From Oscillatoriaceae cyanobacterium M7585_C2015_266 (GTDB taxonomy: Bacteria > Cyanobacteriota > Cyanobacteriia > Cyanobacteriales > Oscillatoriaceae): 64,000 nucleotides of DNA. The position numbers were made by a program, and so were the translations under genes. The stretch is from contig DVEG01000026.1 in assembly GCA_015295835.1 (NCBI GenBank), positions 186,001 through 250,000 on the forward strand. Reading direction: 5' to 3'. How positions within the stretch are numbered: the first letter of the stretch is position 1; every line of letters begins with the position of its first letter. A model generated the notes under the pieces. It saw nothing but the letters and a program-made list of their open reading frames with translations. It had not been told where the DNA came from and did no database searches. Shown in pieces: positions 8,555-18,265 of the stretch.

Positions 8555-8809
8555 ATGTCGTTTCACATCTTCGATTTTGGTCCAGTCAGTGGAATGCTAC
8601 AGGAATACGCTGATAAAGATGGGTTTATCCCCGAAGCAGGAGAAAGATGGCAGGATTTCAAATGGACTAATGCTCAAACAAAAGTATTTGCCAATAAACA
8701 AAACGGTGAAAGACTCTGGCAGGAGTTTTTAAAGAAAGCGATCGCAGCTACATCAAAAGCAATAGCGGCGCTTGAAGAGCTGGAGTGGCAGAAGTGGCAA
8801 GATTACTAA
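8555..8809 (+). CDS. Small hypothetical protein
   Basis: An 84-residue protein starting MSFHIFDFGPVSGMLQEYAD. An upstream in-frame ATG exists at 8531, but the start at 8555 has an AGAGG ribosome binding site (8542-8546) at 8 bases, so it is preferred. The sequence is soluble, rich in Trp, Lys and Glu toward the end (LEELEWQKWQDY), with no known motif. It has a normal codon pattern and contains one HIP1 site (8737-8744), and its stop falls two bases from the stop of the convergent multi-kinase gene, so no terminator separates them. No function can be proposed. Confidence 0.55.
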   Translation: MSFHIFDFGPVSGMLQEYADKDGFIPEAGERWQDFKWTNAQTKVFANKQNGERLWQEFLKKAIAATSKAIAALEELEWQKWQDY

Positions 8810-8810
8810 C

Positions 8811-11800
8811 TCAACCTTCGTGTTGCTGTATAGGAATAGCAATCACAAATTCTGCCCCCTCTCCGGGTGCGGAAATACACTCTAAATAACCTTGATGTTT
8901 TTCTACAACGATTTGATGAGCGATCGCTAGCCCCAATCCTGTACCTTTCCCCTCTGGTTTTGTAGTAAAAAAGGGTTGAAATAATTTTTGTCGCACTTCT
9001 TCAGTCATGCCTGGGCCATTATCTTTTATCCGAATAATTGCCAATTGATTATCGCTATTGTGGCATTGCAACTCAGTACGAATATAAATTTGCTTTTCTG
9101 AGCTTAGGCGAGCGCTTTCCATCGCATCGATCGCATTTGCTAAAATATTCATAAAAACCTGATTCAACTGCCCGGCATAACACAAAACTTTCGGCAAATT
9201 ACCATATTCTTTAACTACCTTAATCCCCTTAGCTTCTCCTTTTGGTTTCAGGCGGTGCTGCAAAATCGTCAGGGTACTATCAATACCAGCATGTATATCA
9301 GCAAGTTTTTTCTCAGAATCAATGCGCGAGAAGTTGCGCAGCGACTGCATGAGCTCTCGGATGCGCTCAATGCCAAGGCGCATAGAGTCTATAATATGCG
9401 GCAAGTCTTCAATGAGATAATCAAGTTCAAAATTGGCAATCGCCTCTGCAATTACAGCTGGTGGATTAGGATATTCTTTCCGATAAAGATTAATTAGCGC
9501 GATCGCATTTTGGGCGTATTCCATTGCGTAATTCAAATTGCCAGAAATAAAGTTCACCGGATTATTCACCTCGTGAGCGATTCCCGCTACCAGTTGCCCC
9601 AAACTCGATATCTTTTCAGTATGTACCAGTTGCGCCTGTGTTTGCTGCAATTCATGCAGATATTTTTCAAGCTGTCTTGATTTCTCTTGCTCTTTTTGGT
9701 ATAAACGTGCATTTTCTATAGAAATAGAAACTTGAGAAGATAAAACTTTAAGAATTTCGATGCGCTCGCTTGTAAAAACCCCCGTCGTCAAATGATTTTC
9801 CAAATAAAGAATTCCATTTAGTCTACCTTTATATATAACTGGCACACATAAAATAGATTTAGGCTGCTTAGTAGCAATATAAGGATCGCTGGCAAAATTT
9901 TTAGTGTGGGCAGCCTCATCTAAAACGAGAGGTTTTCTCGTTCTTTCCACATAGTAAATAACGGCTTTTGGTAAATTCTGACTATTCTCTATCGGGATAG
10001 CTTCTTGCAACACAGTCACTTCTTCTGGAGCCAGGGTTCCTTCTGCTTCTATCAACCATTGACTTTCGCGTTTTTCCAACCAACATCCCCTCGTCGCTCC
10101 TGCATTTTCAATCGCTATTTTTATTAACTTCTCAAGCAGATTACTTAGTACCATCTCACTAGAAATAGCTTGAGATGCTTTGATAACTGTTGTTAAATCC
10201 AGCAGTTGGGAATTCCCGCCAGTTGTAGTAATGATTTGCTTTAAATCGCTGCCTATTATATTGTTATTTACAGTATTACTAATAAATAAGTGAGGGTAGC
10301 GTTTTTCTAAATCTCTGACTTTCGTTATAGCTCCCCAGCGAATATAAGTATAATATGCTTCCGTCAAGTAGGTTTTAGCAATTTTTTCTCTGCCAAGGGC
10401 AAGATAAAATTCTGCTGCCAATTCGTAGGCTAGGGCTTCTTCTTGAATATAACCCTGTGCTTTTGCTCCGGCAATGGCGCTATCAAACAACTCCATTGCT
10501 TCTAAATATTTTCCTAAAATTCCATTTCGTACCGCTTCTACTAGCTCATATTTATGCTTGAAGTTAGACGGCGAATGCTCTCCCCACTGACGCATTTCTT
10601 TCTGATTTGTTTCTATTTGCTCTGCGTATATTTTTTGTTCATCTGGGCTAGCATTCACATATAGAGCTAAAGCCGCAAGCGATGAATAAAAGTTGTGCAC
10701 ACCCACGGTAATATATTTCATTTCTGCCCTGAAAAAATGTTGAGCAGCTAATTTTAAATTTTCTAGGGCTTGTGCATAGTCTTTGAAAAGGTAAAGTAAC
10801 ATTCCTTTTGCCAAGTAAGCCGAAAATAGAGACGTGCGATTTTTCGTTGCTATCAAATGCGGCAGCATGGTTGTTTCGTCAAAATTATCGCCGCTCAATT
10901 TCGTCGGCTCTGCTACTGGATGCAAGAGATTTGAAACTACTTGTTGCCAAACTTTTGCGAAATAAATACAATAATCTTGTTTGAGCTCATACAGAATATC
11001 TATACATTCTTTAAACTGGCGCTCGACTGATTCCAGGTTTTCGCCCATCACAAATAGGTATGTGCAGCGATCTTTTAAACACAATCCAGCATATCCTAAA
11101 TTTCCGACTTCCAAGGCGCTGTTGAATGCTTCCATCAGCGGTGCGATAGTTTCTCTCACATGTTCTTTCCAGACTCTTATCATGACGTTAAAGGTACACC
11201 ATACTTTCCCTTTGATTTCTCTGGCATTAAATTTATCCACCATTTTTACTGCTAATTTTCCGAAACGATATCCCGTCTCGAAGTCTCCCACAAGCCCGCA
11301 TAAAATCGCCCCGAAATAATTATACCCTACTGCTGCTAGTGAAGAATTTCCATATTTTACGGATAGGGTAACCATTGTATAGATTATCTGCGGAAATAAT
11401 TCGGGATCTGCAATAAAAGCTGAAGCAATCAGCTTACTGAGAATACGCATTGCAGCCAGTTTGTACGGATCTGTCATTTCTGGTAGCAGGTTTAACTGCT
11501 CGACTGTTACAGGCTGGGGGAGTTGCTTTTCCAGGGAAATGCCGAGGATTTCTAAAACTTTTATGCCCGTATTGAGGGCTGATTGCATCTGGTTTTGCGC
11601 AGTATAAAATTGAATGATAATTTCGTAAACTTTGATGGTATCGAGGAGAGTGGCGGCGTGTTGCAAGATGATTTTAGATAATTCTCGCGCTCGCTCAAAG
11701 TTGGTATTCAAATATTCTGCTTCTGTTGCTTCTACGTGAAGCTCTAGTGTTAATTCATACTGGTTTTGCCAGCTATCTTCTGCCAATAATTCTAACCCAA

Positions 11801-14135
11801 CTCTTAAATATTTTGCTGCTACTTCATAGGCTGTTGCTGTCTTCGCTTTCTTGCCAGCAATTAAATTTAAGCGTGCTAGCTCATCCTTCTGTAAACGACT
11901 ACTCAGCAATTCTCTGCCTATATTCAACTGGTTGACAATATCAAATATATTTTCTTCTAGTGCTTCTTTTGGTGTTTTCTCCAACAGTAGTCTCCCGATT
12001 TTTAAATGGGTGTTTTTTTTCTCTGCTTCTGGAATAAGTGAATATGCTGCTTGTTGAACGCGATCATGTAAAAATTTGTAACTTACCCGGAATTCTTCTG
12101 TAAATAAAACGCCCTGCTCTGCTTCGTCAAAAAATAGAGGAATTTTATATGCTTGACTACAAGGCAGAATTAAACCCATTTGTAGTGCTTCCCACAACTG
12201 ATTGGCAGTTGCGATCGCTGATTTTTCATTGACAACTGCTAGCACGTCCAAATTAAATTTATTGCCTATACATGCAGCTAATTTTAAAATATTTACTGTT
12301 TCCTCAGATAACTTTTGAATATTTCTTGCTAACAATTCAACTACACTGTTTTCAGTAATTCCAAGGGCATATATTTCTTCAATATCCCATTTCCATTGAT
12401 TTTTGTTAAAATCAAACCACAGTATTCTTTCATCATACAGTGTCGAAAGCATTTGTGTCAATAAAAATGGATTTCCCTGAGTTCTTTTGAAAACCAGCTC
12501 TGCTAGTGTTTGTGAATTTTCTGTATCGTGCAGTGTATCGGCTACTAATTGCTTGACACAATCGTAATTCAATGGCTGAAGTACAATATTATTTACCCTC
12601 ACTCCTTTTTCTCGAATTTCTTCCAATGTTTGAATTAAAGGGTGAGTAGGGTTTACTTCGTTATCGCGGTAGGCGCCTATCATTAACAAGGATTCTATTT
12701 CTGAATCTGTTATTAACAATTCGATTAATTTTAATGAAGAATTATCTGCCCACTGCAAGTCATCTAAAAATAAAACTAGCGGGTGTTCTTTTTTCGTAAA
12801 TACGCGAATAAATTGTTTTATTACTCTATTAAAACGATTTTGCGATTCAGTGGGTGGTAAAGCAGGCACGGTTGGCTGAGAACCAATTAGTAATTCTATT
12901 TCGGGAATTACTTCGGCAATTACTTTGCCATTGGCTCCCACAGCCGTGAGTATTTTTTCTTTCCAAATTGCTATTTTTTCCGGAGTTTCTGTTAAAATTT
13001 GATTTACTAACTCGGAAAAAGCTTGCACTAAAGCGGCATAAGGAATATTTCTTTTGTATTGTTCAAATTTCCCGGAGATAAAATATCCTCTCGCCTTTAC
13101 TATTGGTTTGTGTATTTCGTAAATTAGGCTGGATTTGCCGATGCCGGAGTAGCCAGAAACAAGTAAGCAGTTTTTATTACCTCTGCTTACTTCCTCGAAA
13201 GTATCTATTAACTGCTTAACTTCTGCTTGGCGACCATATAATTTTTGGGGTATGAGAAATTGTCCACATTTATCCCGCTGCGCCGGAATAAAGTTTTCTA
13301 TTTTTCCTGTTGTTTCTATTTGTGCTAGACATTCTTCTAAATCTATTTTTAAACCTAAGGCGCTTTGATATCTGTCTTCTGCATTTTTTGCTAATAGTTT
13401 CATTACTATATCAGATATGGGAAGAGGAATGTCTGGTTTTATTTGATGTGGAGGAATTGGCTGTTTGGCTATGTGGCAGTGTACCAATTCCATTGGATCG
13501 TCGGTTGTAAAAGGTAATTGCCCTGTTAAAATTTCGTAAAAGGTGATGCCGAGAGAATAAAAATCGGTACGGTAGTCAATATAGCGATTCATTCGCCCTG
13601 TTTGCTCTGGCGACATGTAGGCTAGAGTGCCTTCTAATAATTGCGGATTCGCGAGCGCTTGATTTTCTCTACTGAGACGGGTGGCAATACTAAAGTCTAT
13701 AATTTTGACTTTAAATGTTTTCGTGTCTATCAGTATGTTGTGCGGCTTTATATCTTTATGTATAATCTTTCTTTGATGCAGTGCCTGTAACGTCTTTGCT
13801 AATTCTATCCCTATCTTCAAAAACAATTTTAGGGTAATCTTGCAGGAATCCATTATTTGTTTTAGCGACTCTTCCCCAGAGTCTTTTAAAATTATCGCTA
13901 ATCCATTTTGATAATTTTCTAGCCCTATTGACTCTACCACTCCCTCTATTTCTTCTAGAGTTTGCAGTATTTGATATTCGTGTCTTAACCGCGTAATTTC
14001 TTCTAAGGTTTGGTATTCTGATTTTAATGTTTTTACTATTACTGAAGTGCGATCGCTTTCTTTTATCCCACGATAAACGATGGTTCTAACTCCTTCATAT
14101 ATAGTTTCCCGGAGTAGATAGCCGTCTAGTGCCAT
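8811..14135 (-). CDS. Ser/Thr kinase-AAA ATPase-TPR-GAF-histidine kinase (HstK-type multi-kinase)
   Basis: A 1774-residue cytoplasmic signalling protein. Order of domains: protein kinase (about 5-270) with Lys35, catalytic loop HKDIKPHN at 126-133 and MSPEQTGRMNRYIDYRTDFYSLG in the activation segment; STAND-type ATPase with Walker A GYSGIGKSS (328-336) and Walker B LVLFLDD (453-459); a long helical TPR-like region (about 680-1290); GAF domain (about 1330-1480); HisKA with phospho-acceptor His1521 in AHEVNNPVNF; HATPase with N-box NILANAIDAME and G-boxes DNGPGM and GTGLGLAIA. This is the architecture of cyanobacterial HstK proteins, which join Ser/Thr and His-Asp signalling. The kinase has HKD instead of HRD and DFS instead of DFG (147-149), both common in this class. 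Signal and target are unknown; no response regulator is adjacent. Confidence 0.93.
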   Translation of the reverse strand: MALDGYLLRETIYEGVRTIVYRGIKESDRTSVIVKTLKSEYQTLEEITRLRHEYQILQTLEEIEGVVESIGLENYQNGLAIILKDSGEESLKQIMDSCKITLKLFLKIGIELAKTLQALHQRKIIHKDIKPHNILIDTKTFKVKIIDFSIATRLSRENQALANPQLLEGTLAYMSPEQTGRMNRYIDYRTDFYSLGITFYEILTGQLPFTTDDPMELVHCHIAKQPIPPHQIKPDIPLPISDIVMKLLAKNAEDRYQSALGLKIDLEECLAQIETTGKIENFIPAQRDKCGQFLIPQKLYGRQAEVKQLIDTFEEVSRGNKNCLLVSGYSGIGKSSLIYEIHKPIVKARGYFISGKFEQYKRNIPYAALVQAFSELVNQILTETPEKIAIWKEKILTAVGANGKVIAEVIPEIELLIGSQPTVPALPPTESQNRFNRVIKQFIRVFTKKEHPLVLFLDDLQWADNSSLKLIELLITDSEIESLLMIGAYRDNEVNPTHPLIQTLEEIREKGVRVNNIVLQPLNYDCVKQLVADTLHDTENSQTLAELVFKRTQGNPFLLTQMLSTLYDERILWFDFNKNQWKWDIEEIYALGITENSVVELLARNIQKLSEETVNILKLAACIGNKFNLDVLAVVNEKSAIATANQLWEALQMGLILPCSQAYKIPLFFDEAEQGVLFTEEFRVSYKFLHDRVQQAAYSLIPEAEKKNTHLKIGRLLLEKTPKEALEENIFDIVNQLNIGRELLSSRLQKDELARLNLIAGKKAKTATAYEVAAKYLRVGLELLAEDSWQNQYELTLELHVEATEAEYLNTNFERARELSKIILQHAATLLDTIKVYEIIIQFYTAQNQMQSALNTGIKVLEILGISLEKQLPQPVTVEQLNLLPEMTDPYKLAAMRILSKLIASAFIADPELFPQIIYTMVTLSVKYGNSSLAAVGYNYFGAILCGLVGDFETGYRFGKLAVKMVDKFNAREIKGKVWCTFNVMIRVWKEHVRETIAPLMEAFNSALEVGNLGYAGLCLKDRCTYLFVMGENLESVERQFKECIDILYELKQDYCIYFAKVWQQVVSNLLHPVAEPTKLSGDNFDETTMLPHLIATKNRTSLFSAYLAKGMLLYLFKDYAQALENLKLAAQHFFRAEMKYITVGVHNFYSSLAALALYVNASPDEQKIYAEQIETNQKEMRQWGEHSPSNFKHKYELVEAVRNGILGKYLEAMELFDSAIAGAKAQGYIQEEALAYELAAEFYLALGREKIAKTYLTEAYYTYIRWGAITKVRDLEKRYPHLFISNTVNNNIIGSDLKQIITTTGGNSQLLDLTTVIKASQAISSEMVLSNLLEKLIKIAIENAGATRGCWLEKRESQWLIEAEGTLAPEEVTVLQEAIPIENSQNLPKAVIYYVERTRKPLVLDEAAHTKNFASDPYIATKQPKSILCVPVIYKGRLNGILYLENHLTTGVFTSERIEILKVLSSQVSISIENARLYQKEQEKSRQLEKYLHELQQTQAQLVHTEKISSLGQLVAGIAHEVNNPVNFISGNLNYAMEYAQNAIALINLYRKEYPNPPAVIAEAIANFELDYLIEDLPHIIDSMRLGIERIRELMQSLRNFSRIDSEKKLADIHAGIDSTLTILQHRLKPKGEAKGIKVVKEYGNLPKVLCYAGQLNQVFMNILANAIDAMESARLSSEKQIYIRTELQCHNSDNQLAIIRIKDNGPGMTEEVRQKLFQPFFTTKPEGKGTGLGLAIAHQIVVEKHQGYLECISAPGEGAEFVIAIPIQQHEG

Positions 14136-14376
14136 ACTTATTTTTACGTTTTTTTTACAAATACTTGAATACTATTTTTTTGCCACTATTGCTAATGAAT
14201 AACACATTTTTTGTCATCAAATAAACCTCAAATCTTAAAATTTATCTTAAAATTTCATTAAGGAATTTTTAGATAATTTTGCTCATGACGCCAGGAGGTG
14301 GAGGGCCAAGTTGAGTTGAGTGCCATAAAATATTATCTTTTGTAGGGATGGCGACTTTTATCGATGAGGATTGGGG

Positions 14377-15852
14377 ATGTATATTGTCCAAATCGCCTCT
14401 GAATGTGCTCCTGTGATCAAAGCCGGGGGCTTGGGGGATGTAGTTTATGGGTTGAGTAGGGAGTTAGAAATCCAGCAGCATTGTGTTGAGATTATTCTGC
14501 CTAAGTACGACTGTATGCGCTATGACCAAATTTGGGGTCTTCACGATGCCTATCGCGATCTGTGGGTACCTTGGTACGGCGGCGCTATTCACTGTTCAGT
14601 CTTCTGCGGCTGGGTACATGGGCGGTTATGTTTCTTCATTGAGCCGCATTCCGAAGATAATTTCTTTAACAGAGGCTGTTATTACGGTTGCAAAGACGAT
14701 AATATGCGCTTTGCGTTTTTCAGTAAGGCGGCGTTAGAATTTCTTTTGCAATCCAATAAACGGCCCGATGTCATTCACTGTCACGACTGGCAAACTGGCT
14801 TGGTTCCTGTCTTACTTTTCGAGATTTACAAATATCATGGCATGTGGAATCAGCGGGTGTGCTACACTATACACAATTTTAAACATCAAGGACTTGCGGG
14901 GGTCGAGGTTCTCTGGGGAACGGGCTTAAATCGAGAAAGCTATTATTTCGATTATGATCGCCTGCGAGATAATTTCAACCCTTTTGCCTTAAATTTAATG
15001 AAAGGTGGCATCGTTTACTCTAATTTTGTCACCACTGTTTCCCCCCACCACGCCTGGGAAGCTCATCACAGTGATATGGGCTACGGTTTAGGCCATACCT
15101 TGCATTTGCATCAACATAAGTTTAAGGGCATTCTCAATGGCATCGATTATGAGGTATGGAATCCAGAAATCGATCGCTTTATCCCCTATCACTACAATAA
15201 GGATTCTTTCACAGAAAAAGAGAAAAATAAAAAGGCTCTGCGCGAACGGCTGTGGTTGCGTCATGCTGATAAGCCTATTGTTTGTTATGTTGGTCGTTTA
15301 GATGATCAAAAAGGTGTTCACCTTGTCCATTATGCCATTTATTATTCTCTCCTTCGCGGAGCTCAGTTTGTTCTTTTAGGATCGGCTACTGAGGATGGTA
15401 TCAACTCTTGGTTTTGGCACGAAAAACAATATCTTAACGATAATCCCGATGCTCATTTAGAACTCGGTTTTAACGAAGAGTTATCTCACCTAATCTACGC
15501 CGGAGCTGATATTATTGTCGTTCCCAGTAATTACGAACCTTGCGGGCTGACGCAAATGATTGGCATGAGATATGGTACCGTTCCAGTTGTGCGGGGTATT
15601 GGCGGTTTAGTTAGTACTGTATTTGATTGGGATTATGATACTATTCACCCGCCGGAAAAACGTAATGGTTTTGTCTTTTTCCAAACTGATCATCGCGCTC
15701 TTGAATCTGCTCTTGATCGCGCTCTTGATTTGTGGTACGAAAAACGTGAAATTTTCAATAAACTAGCAATTCAAGGCATGGAGTACGATTATTCCTGGTA
15801 TAATCCCGCCTGTGAATATCTTAAGGTTTATGATTTCATTCGCCACAAATAA
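14377..15852 (+). CDS. glgA: Glycogen synthase (ADP-glucose glucosyltransferase), GlgA2-type
   Basis: Elongates alpha-1,4-glucan from ADP-glucose for carbon storage. The N-terminal KAGGLGDV motif binds ADP-glucose; the C-terminal half shows GRLDDQKGVHLV and the catalytic-site segment PSNYEPCGLTQMIGMRYGTVPVVRGIGGL, given here as family-typical GT5 features spread over residues about 305-420. Length (491) is normal. The frame is open to a TTG at 14371, but the ATG at 14377 has a GAGGA ribosome binding site at 14366-14370, six bases away, so this start is chosen. Cyanobacteria often carry two synthases; the Cys-rich GCYYGCKDD and MYIVQIASECAPV segments fit the GlgA2 group better than GlgA1 in my recollection. 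It is a single-gene unit followed by a strong terminator. Confidence 0.93.
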   Translation: MYIVQIASECAPVIKAGGLGDVVYGLSRELEIQQHCVEIILPKYDCMRYDQIWGLHDAYRDLWVPWYGGAIHCSVFCGWVHGRLCFFIEPHSEDNFFNRGCYYGCKDDNMRFAFFSKAALEFLLQSNKRPDVIHCHDWQTGLVPVLLFEIYKYHGMWNQRVCYTIHNFKHQGLAGVEVLWGTGLNRESYYFDYDRLRDNFNPFALNLMKGGIVYSNFVTTVSPHHAWEAHHSDMGYGLGHTLHLHQHKFKGILNGIDYEVWNPEIDRFIPYHYNKDSFTEKEKNKKALRERLWLRHADKPIVCYVGRLDDQKGVHLVHYAIYYSLLRGAQFVLLGSATEDGINSWFWHEKQYLNDNPDAHLELGFNEELSHLIYAGADIIVVPSNYEPCGLTQMIGMRYGTVPVVRGIGGLVSTVFDWDYDTIHPPEKRNGFVFFQTDHRALESALDRALDLWYEKREIFNKLAIQGMEYDYSWYNPACEYLKVYDFIRHK

Positions 15853-15882
15853 ATTGCGGCTTTTGAAGAAATAAAATTTTGA

Positions 15883-15907
15883 AAACCCGGAATCAAAAAC
15901 CGGGTTT
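15883..15907 (+). terminator. Terminator after glgA, probably bidirectional
   Basis: AAACCCGG (15883-15890) pairs with CCGGGTTT (15900-15907) around a 9-base loop, followed on the plus strand by ATTTTTTTT. On the minus strand the same hairpin is followed by TCAAAATTTT and can serve the convergent gene ending at 15922. Confidence 0.8.
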
Positions 15908-15921
15908 ATTTTTTTTGTATT

Positions 15922-16413
15922 TCATTCGCAAGTCTCTTTTTGAAATTGAATTGAACGGGTGGCAAAACTTTTAAAATCTGGAGCTAACCAAATCATTTTT
16001 TGCAATACTTCCTCTGTCACCCACAAAACCAGCGGAAATGATAAATTCCGAAATTGATCCCGCACACGATTGCTGTGCCTAAGTACTTCGTCTAGCTCTA
16101 TTACCGACTCTAACCCTAATACCATCAGAGCCTCTGGCGTTTCTTCTCCTATTTCCGCTTGAATATTAAATAATAGTGTCTTGGCTGACGGTTTTAATAT
16201 TAACTCTCTAATGGCAATATTGTATTGTTCTTGCAACTTTTGTCTGCTTAATACTGGCGATCGCTTGTCGGAATAGCGTGCTAAAATTAACGCAAATTCA
16301 CCTCTGGAATATGCAAGCGCTCGCGCTAATGTCTTGAGAGAACGTTCGTTTTCTGCACTTACCTCCTCTAGCGTGTGTTTTTCTGTCATAGCTTTTATTT
16401 CACCCCGGCTCAT
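15922..16413 (-). CDS. Stand-alone N-terminal module of cyanobacterial TPR/CHAT-type proteins
   Basis: A 163-residue protein whose sequence from about residue 20 (ENERSLKTLARALAYSRGEF) to 150 matches the domain I recognise at the N terminus of much larger cyanobacterial proteins that continue into TPR arrays and CHAT or NB-ARC domains. Typical segments are PEALMVLGLESVIELDEVL, FPLVLWVTEEVLQKMIWLAPDF and FATRSIQF. Here the protein stops just after this module, at TCE, and nothing TPR-like follows downstream, where the glgA terminator lies. It could be a naturally free-standing adaptor that pairs with longer family members by self-association, or the surviving part of a truncated gene. Start at 16413 is a Met but another Met nine residues later is possible. 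Confidence 0.7.
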   Translation of the reverse strand: MSRGEIKAMTEKHTLEEVSAENERSLKTLARALAYSRGEFALILARYSDKRSPVLSRQKLQEQYNIAIRELILKPSAKTLLFNIQAEIGEETPEALMVLGLESVIELDEVLRHSNRVRDQFRNLSFPLVLWVTEEVLQKMIWLAPDFKSFATRSIQFQKETCE

Positions 16414-16678
16414 ATTAAAAAGTCGCTAGAAGCAGGGTAAAGGTTTTTCTCTCTGCCTGTAGCGTGCTTTTAAAATCTACAGGAGGAATTGATAAAATCC
16501 TTATAAGCTTCTGCTATTTTGTTTGATTTTATCAATTGCTTTCATTTATAATTCCTCAATCTAAACTATTTTTTTTTATTTGACAAGAGCAGGCTGGATT
16601 TTTTAAAATAAATTAAAAGCTAGAGGAAATAGTTAATAAATTTAGTAGAATAAAAATAAAAATAAAAATTTTAGAACC

Positions 16679-17686
16679 ATGTACAGAAAGGGAAAATTAA
16701 ATGTTTTGATTGGTTGGTTAACGCTATTAGCGATCGCAAGTGGTTGTACTCCCATCAATTCTCCTACTCTTTCCCGAATTGCTTTTGCTTCTGAGCGTGA
16801 CGGCAATTATGAAATTTATATTATGAACGCCGATGGCAGTGGACTTGAGAGATTGACGAATAATTCAGCGGTAGATAGATTTCCAGTTTGGTCTCCAGAT
16901 GGCAAAAAAATTGCTTTTCTTTCTAAACGCGATGGCAATTATGAAATTTATATAATTAACGCTGACGGCAGTGGGCTATTAAGACTGACGAATAATTCAG
17001 CTGATGATGGTGTGCCAGTATGGTCCCCTGATGGACAGCGGCTTGCCTTTGCCTCTTATCAAGATGGAAATGGGGAAATATATCTTATCAATGCCGACGG
17101 CTCTGGGCTTGTCAAACTGACAAACGATCCTGCCGAAGATGGTTTCCCTACTTGGTCCCCAGATGGAAAACAGATTGCTTTTGTTTCCGAGCGCGATGGT
17201 AATAGCGAAATCTATATAATTAATGTTGACGGCTCTAGTCTTAAAAGACTGACTAACCATCCCGCTGATGATAGCTTCCCCACTTGGTCTCCTGCTAACG
17301 GTAAAATTGCCTTTATTTCTGATCGCGATGGTAAATATGCTATTTACACTCTCAATGGTGATGGCTCTGGGCTGACCAAGTTGACTAAAATTTCAACAGA
17401 AGATGGTCTCCCCATTTGGTCTCCAGATGGTAAGCAAATTGCTTTTAATTCTAAGCGGGATATCTACTTAGTTAATGTTGATGGAACAAAAGAGATAAAT
17501 CTAGGAAAAGATTTGGCTGTTGGTGGAACTCTGACGTGGTCTCCCGATGGTTCACGGATTGCTTTTGTTTCCGCTCGCAATGGTAATCCCTCTATTTACA
17601 GTCTCACTGTTAAGGATTTGTCTTTGATAAGGCTAACTAACCATCCCAGTAATAATCGCGATCCCAACTGGCAACCTCTGCCTTAG
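16679..17686 (+). CDS. TolB-like beta-propeller lipoprotein
   Basis: A 335-residue exported protein. It has a lipoprotein signal (hydrophobic 8-20, lipobox AIASGC with Cys23) and then seven tandem PD40 (WD40-like) repeats of about 42 residues, each with the pattern IAF.S.RDGN.EIY..N.DGSGL..LT...., followed by WSPDGK. Seven blades form a closed propeller as in the C-terminal domain of TolB, but the TolB N-terminal domain is missing, so this is not TolB itself. It is expected to be tethered in the periplasm or outer membrane as a protein- or ligand-binding platform. It is a single gene with an AT-rich upstream region, and the next gene starts about 90 bases on in the same direction but belongs to another pathway. 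Confidence 0.82.
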   Translation: MYRKGKLNVLIGWLTLLAIASGCTPINSPTLSRIAFASERDGNYEIYIMNADGSGLERLTNNSAVDRFPVWSPDGKKIAFLSKRDGNYEIYIINADGSGLLRLTNNSADDGVPVWSPDGQRLAFASYQDGNGEIYLINADGSGLVKLTNDPAEDGFPTWSPDGKQIAFVSERDGNSEIYIINVDGSSLKRLTNHPADDSFPTWSPANGKIAFISDRDGKYAIYTLNGDGSGLTKLTKISTEDGLPIWSPDGKQIAFNSKRDIYLVNVDGTKEINLGKDLAVGGTLTWSPDGSRIAFVSARNGNPSIYSLTVKDLSLIRLTNHPSNNRDPNWQPLP

Positions 17687-17775
17687 CTACTTGCTGGCTA
17701 ATTTTTATTTTTTCTTCTTTCTCTTAAAATGGCGATCGCCTACAATATCCTTATTGTCTTTTATATTGCCCGACT

Positions 17776-18261
17776 GTGGTTTTAAAACTTTCCACGGCTC
17801 AACTCGCTGCTATTCGCTCCCATGCTGAAAGCACTTACCCTGAAGAGTGCTGCGGCTTATTCCTCGGCTACATTAAGGGTAGCGAAAAAATGGTTGTTGA
17901 AGTTTGGCCCTCTGAAAATGTTTATAATTCTCAAACTACTGTCGAATTTTTTTCTTCTCCCTCCTTGACAAAAAGACATCGGTATGTTATTGAGCCAAAG
18001 ATATTGTTAAAGGCACAAAAAGAAGCACGAGAGCGCCAACAGGCAGTGATTGGATTTTATCATAGTCATATAGATAGTTCGGCAGTACCCTCAGAATGCG
18101 ATCGCGAATATGCTTGGCCAATTTATTCTTATTTAATTATTTCCGTTCATCAGGGTCAAACTGTAGCTGAGCGTAGTTGGTGTCTCGACGATAATCGTCA
18201 GTTTCAGCCAGAGGAGATACTGTATCTTTCTCCCGCTACAATTAAATTAGATAATCTGTAA
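17776..18261 (+). CDS. M67 family JAB1/MPN (JAMM) metalloprotease
   Basis: A 161-residue zinc isopeptidase-like protein. The complete JAMM signature is present: Glu near residue 23-24 (PEECCG) and HSH at 96-98 followed by Ser106 and Asp109, exactly H-x-H-x7-S-x2-D. Bacterial members such as Mec+ of Mycobacterium remove C-terminal residues from, or cleave adducts of, ubiquitin-like sulfur-carrier proteins (CysO, MoaD, ThiS). The next gene, five bases downstream, is an E1-like MoeB enzyme, which activates such carriers, so the two are very probably one operon for sulfur-carrier processing. Translation starts at GTG 17776. The carrier itself is not encoded beside them. Confidence 0.9.
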   Translation: MVLKLSTAQLAAIRSHAESTYPEECCGLFLGYIKGSEKMVVEVWPSENVYNSQTTVEFFSSPSLTKRHRYVIEPKILLKAQKEARERQQAVIGFYHSHIDSSAVPSECDREYAWPIYSYLIISVHQGQTVAERSWCLDDNRQFQPEEILYLSPATIKLDNL

Positions 18262-18265
18262 GATC

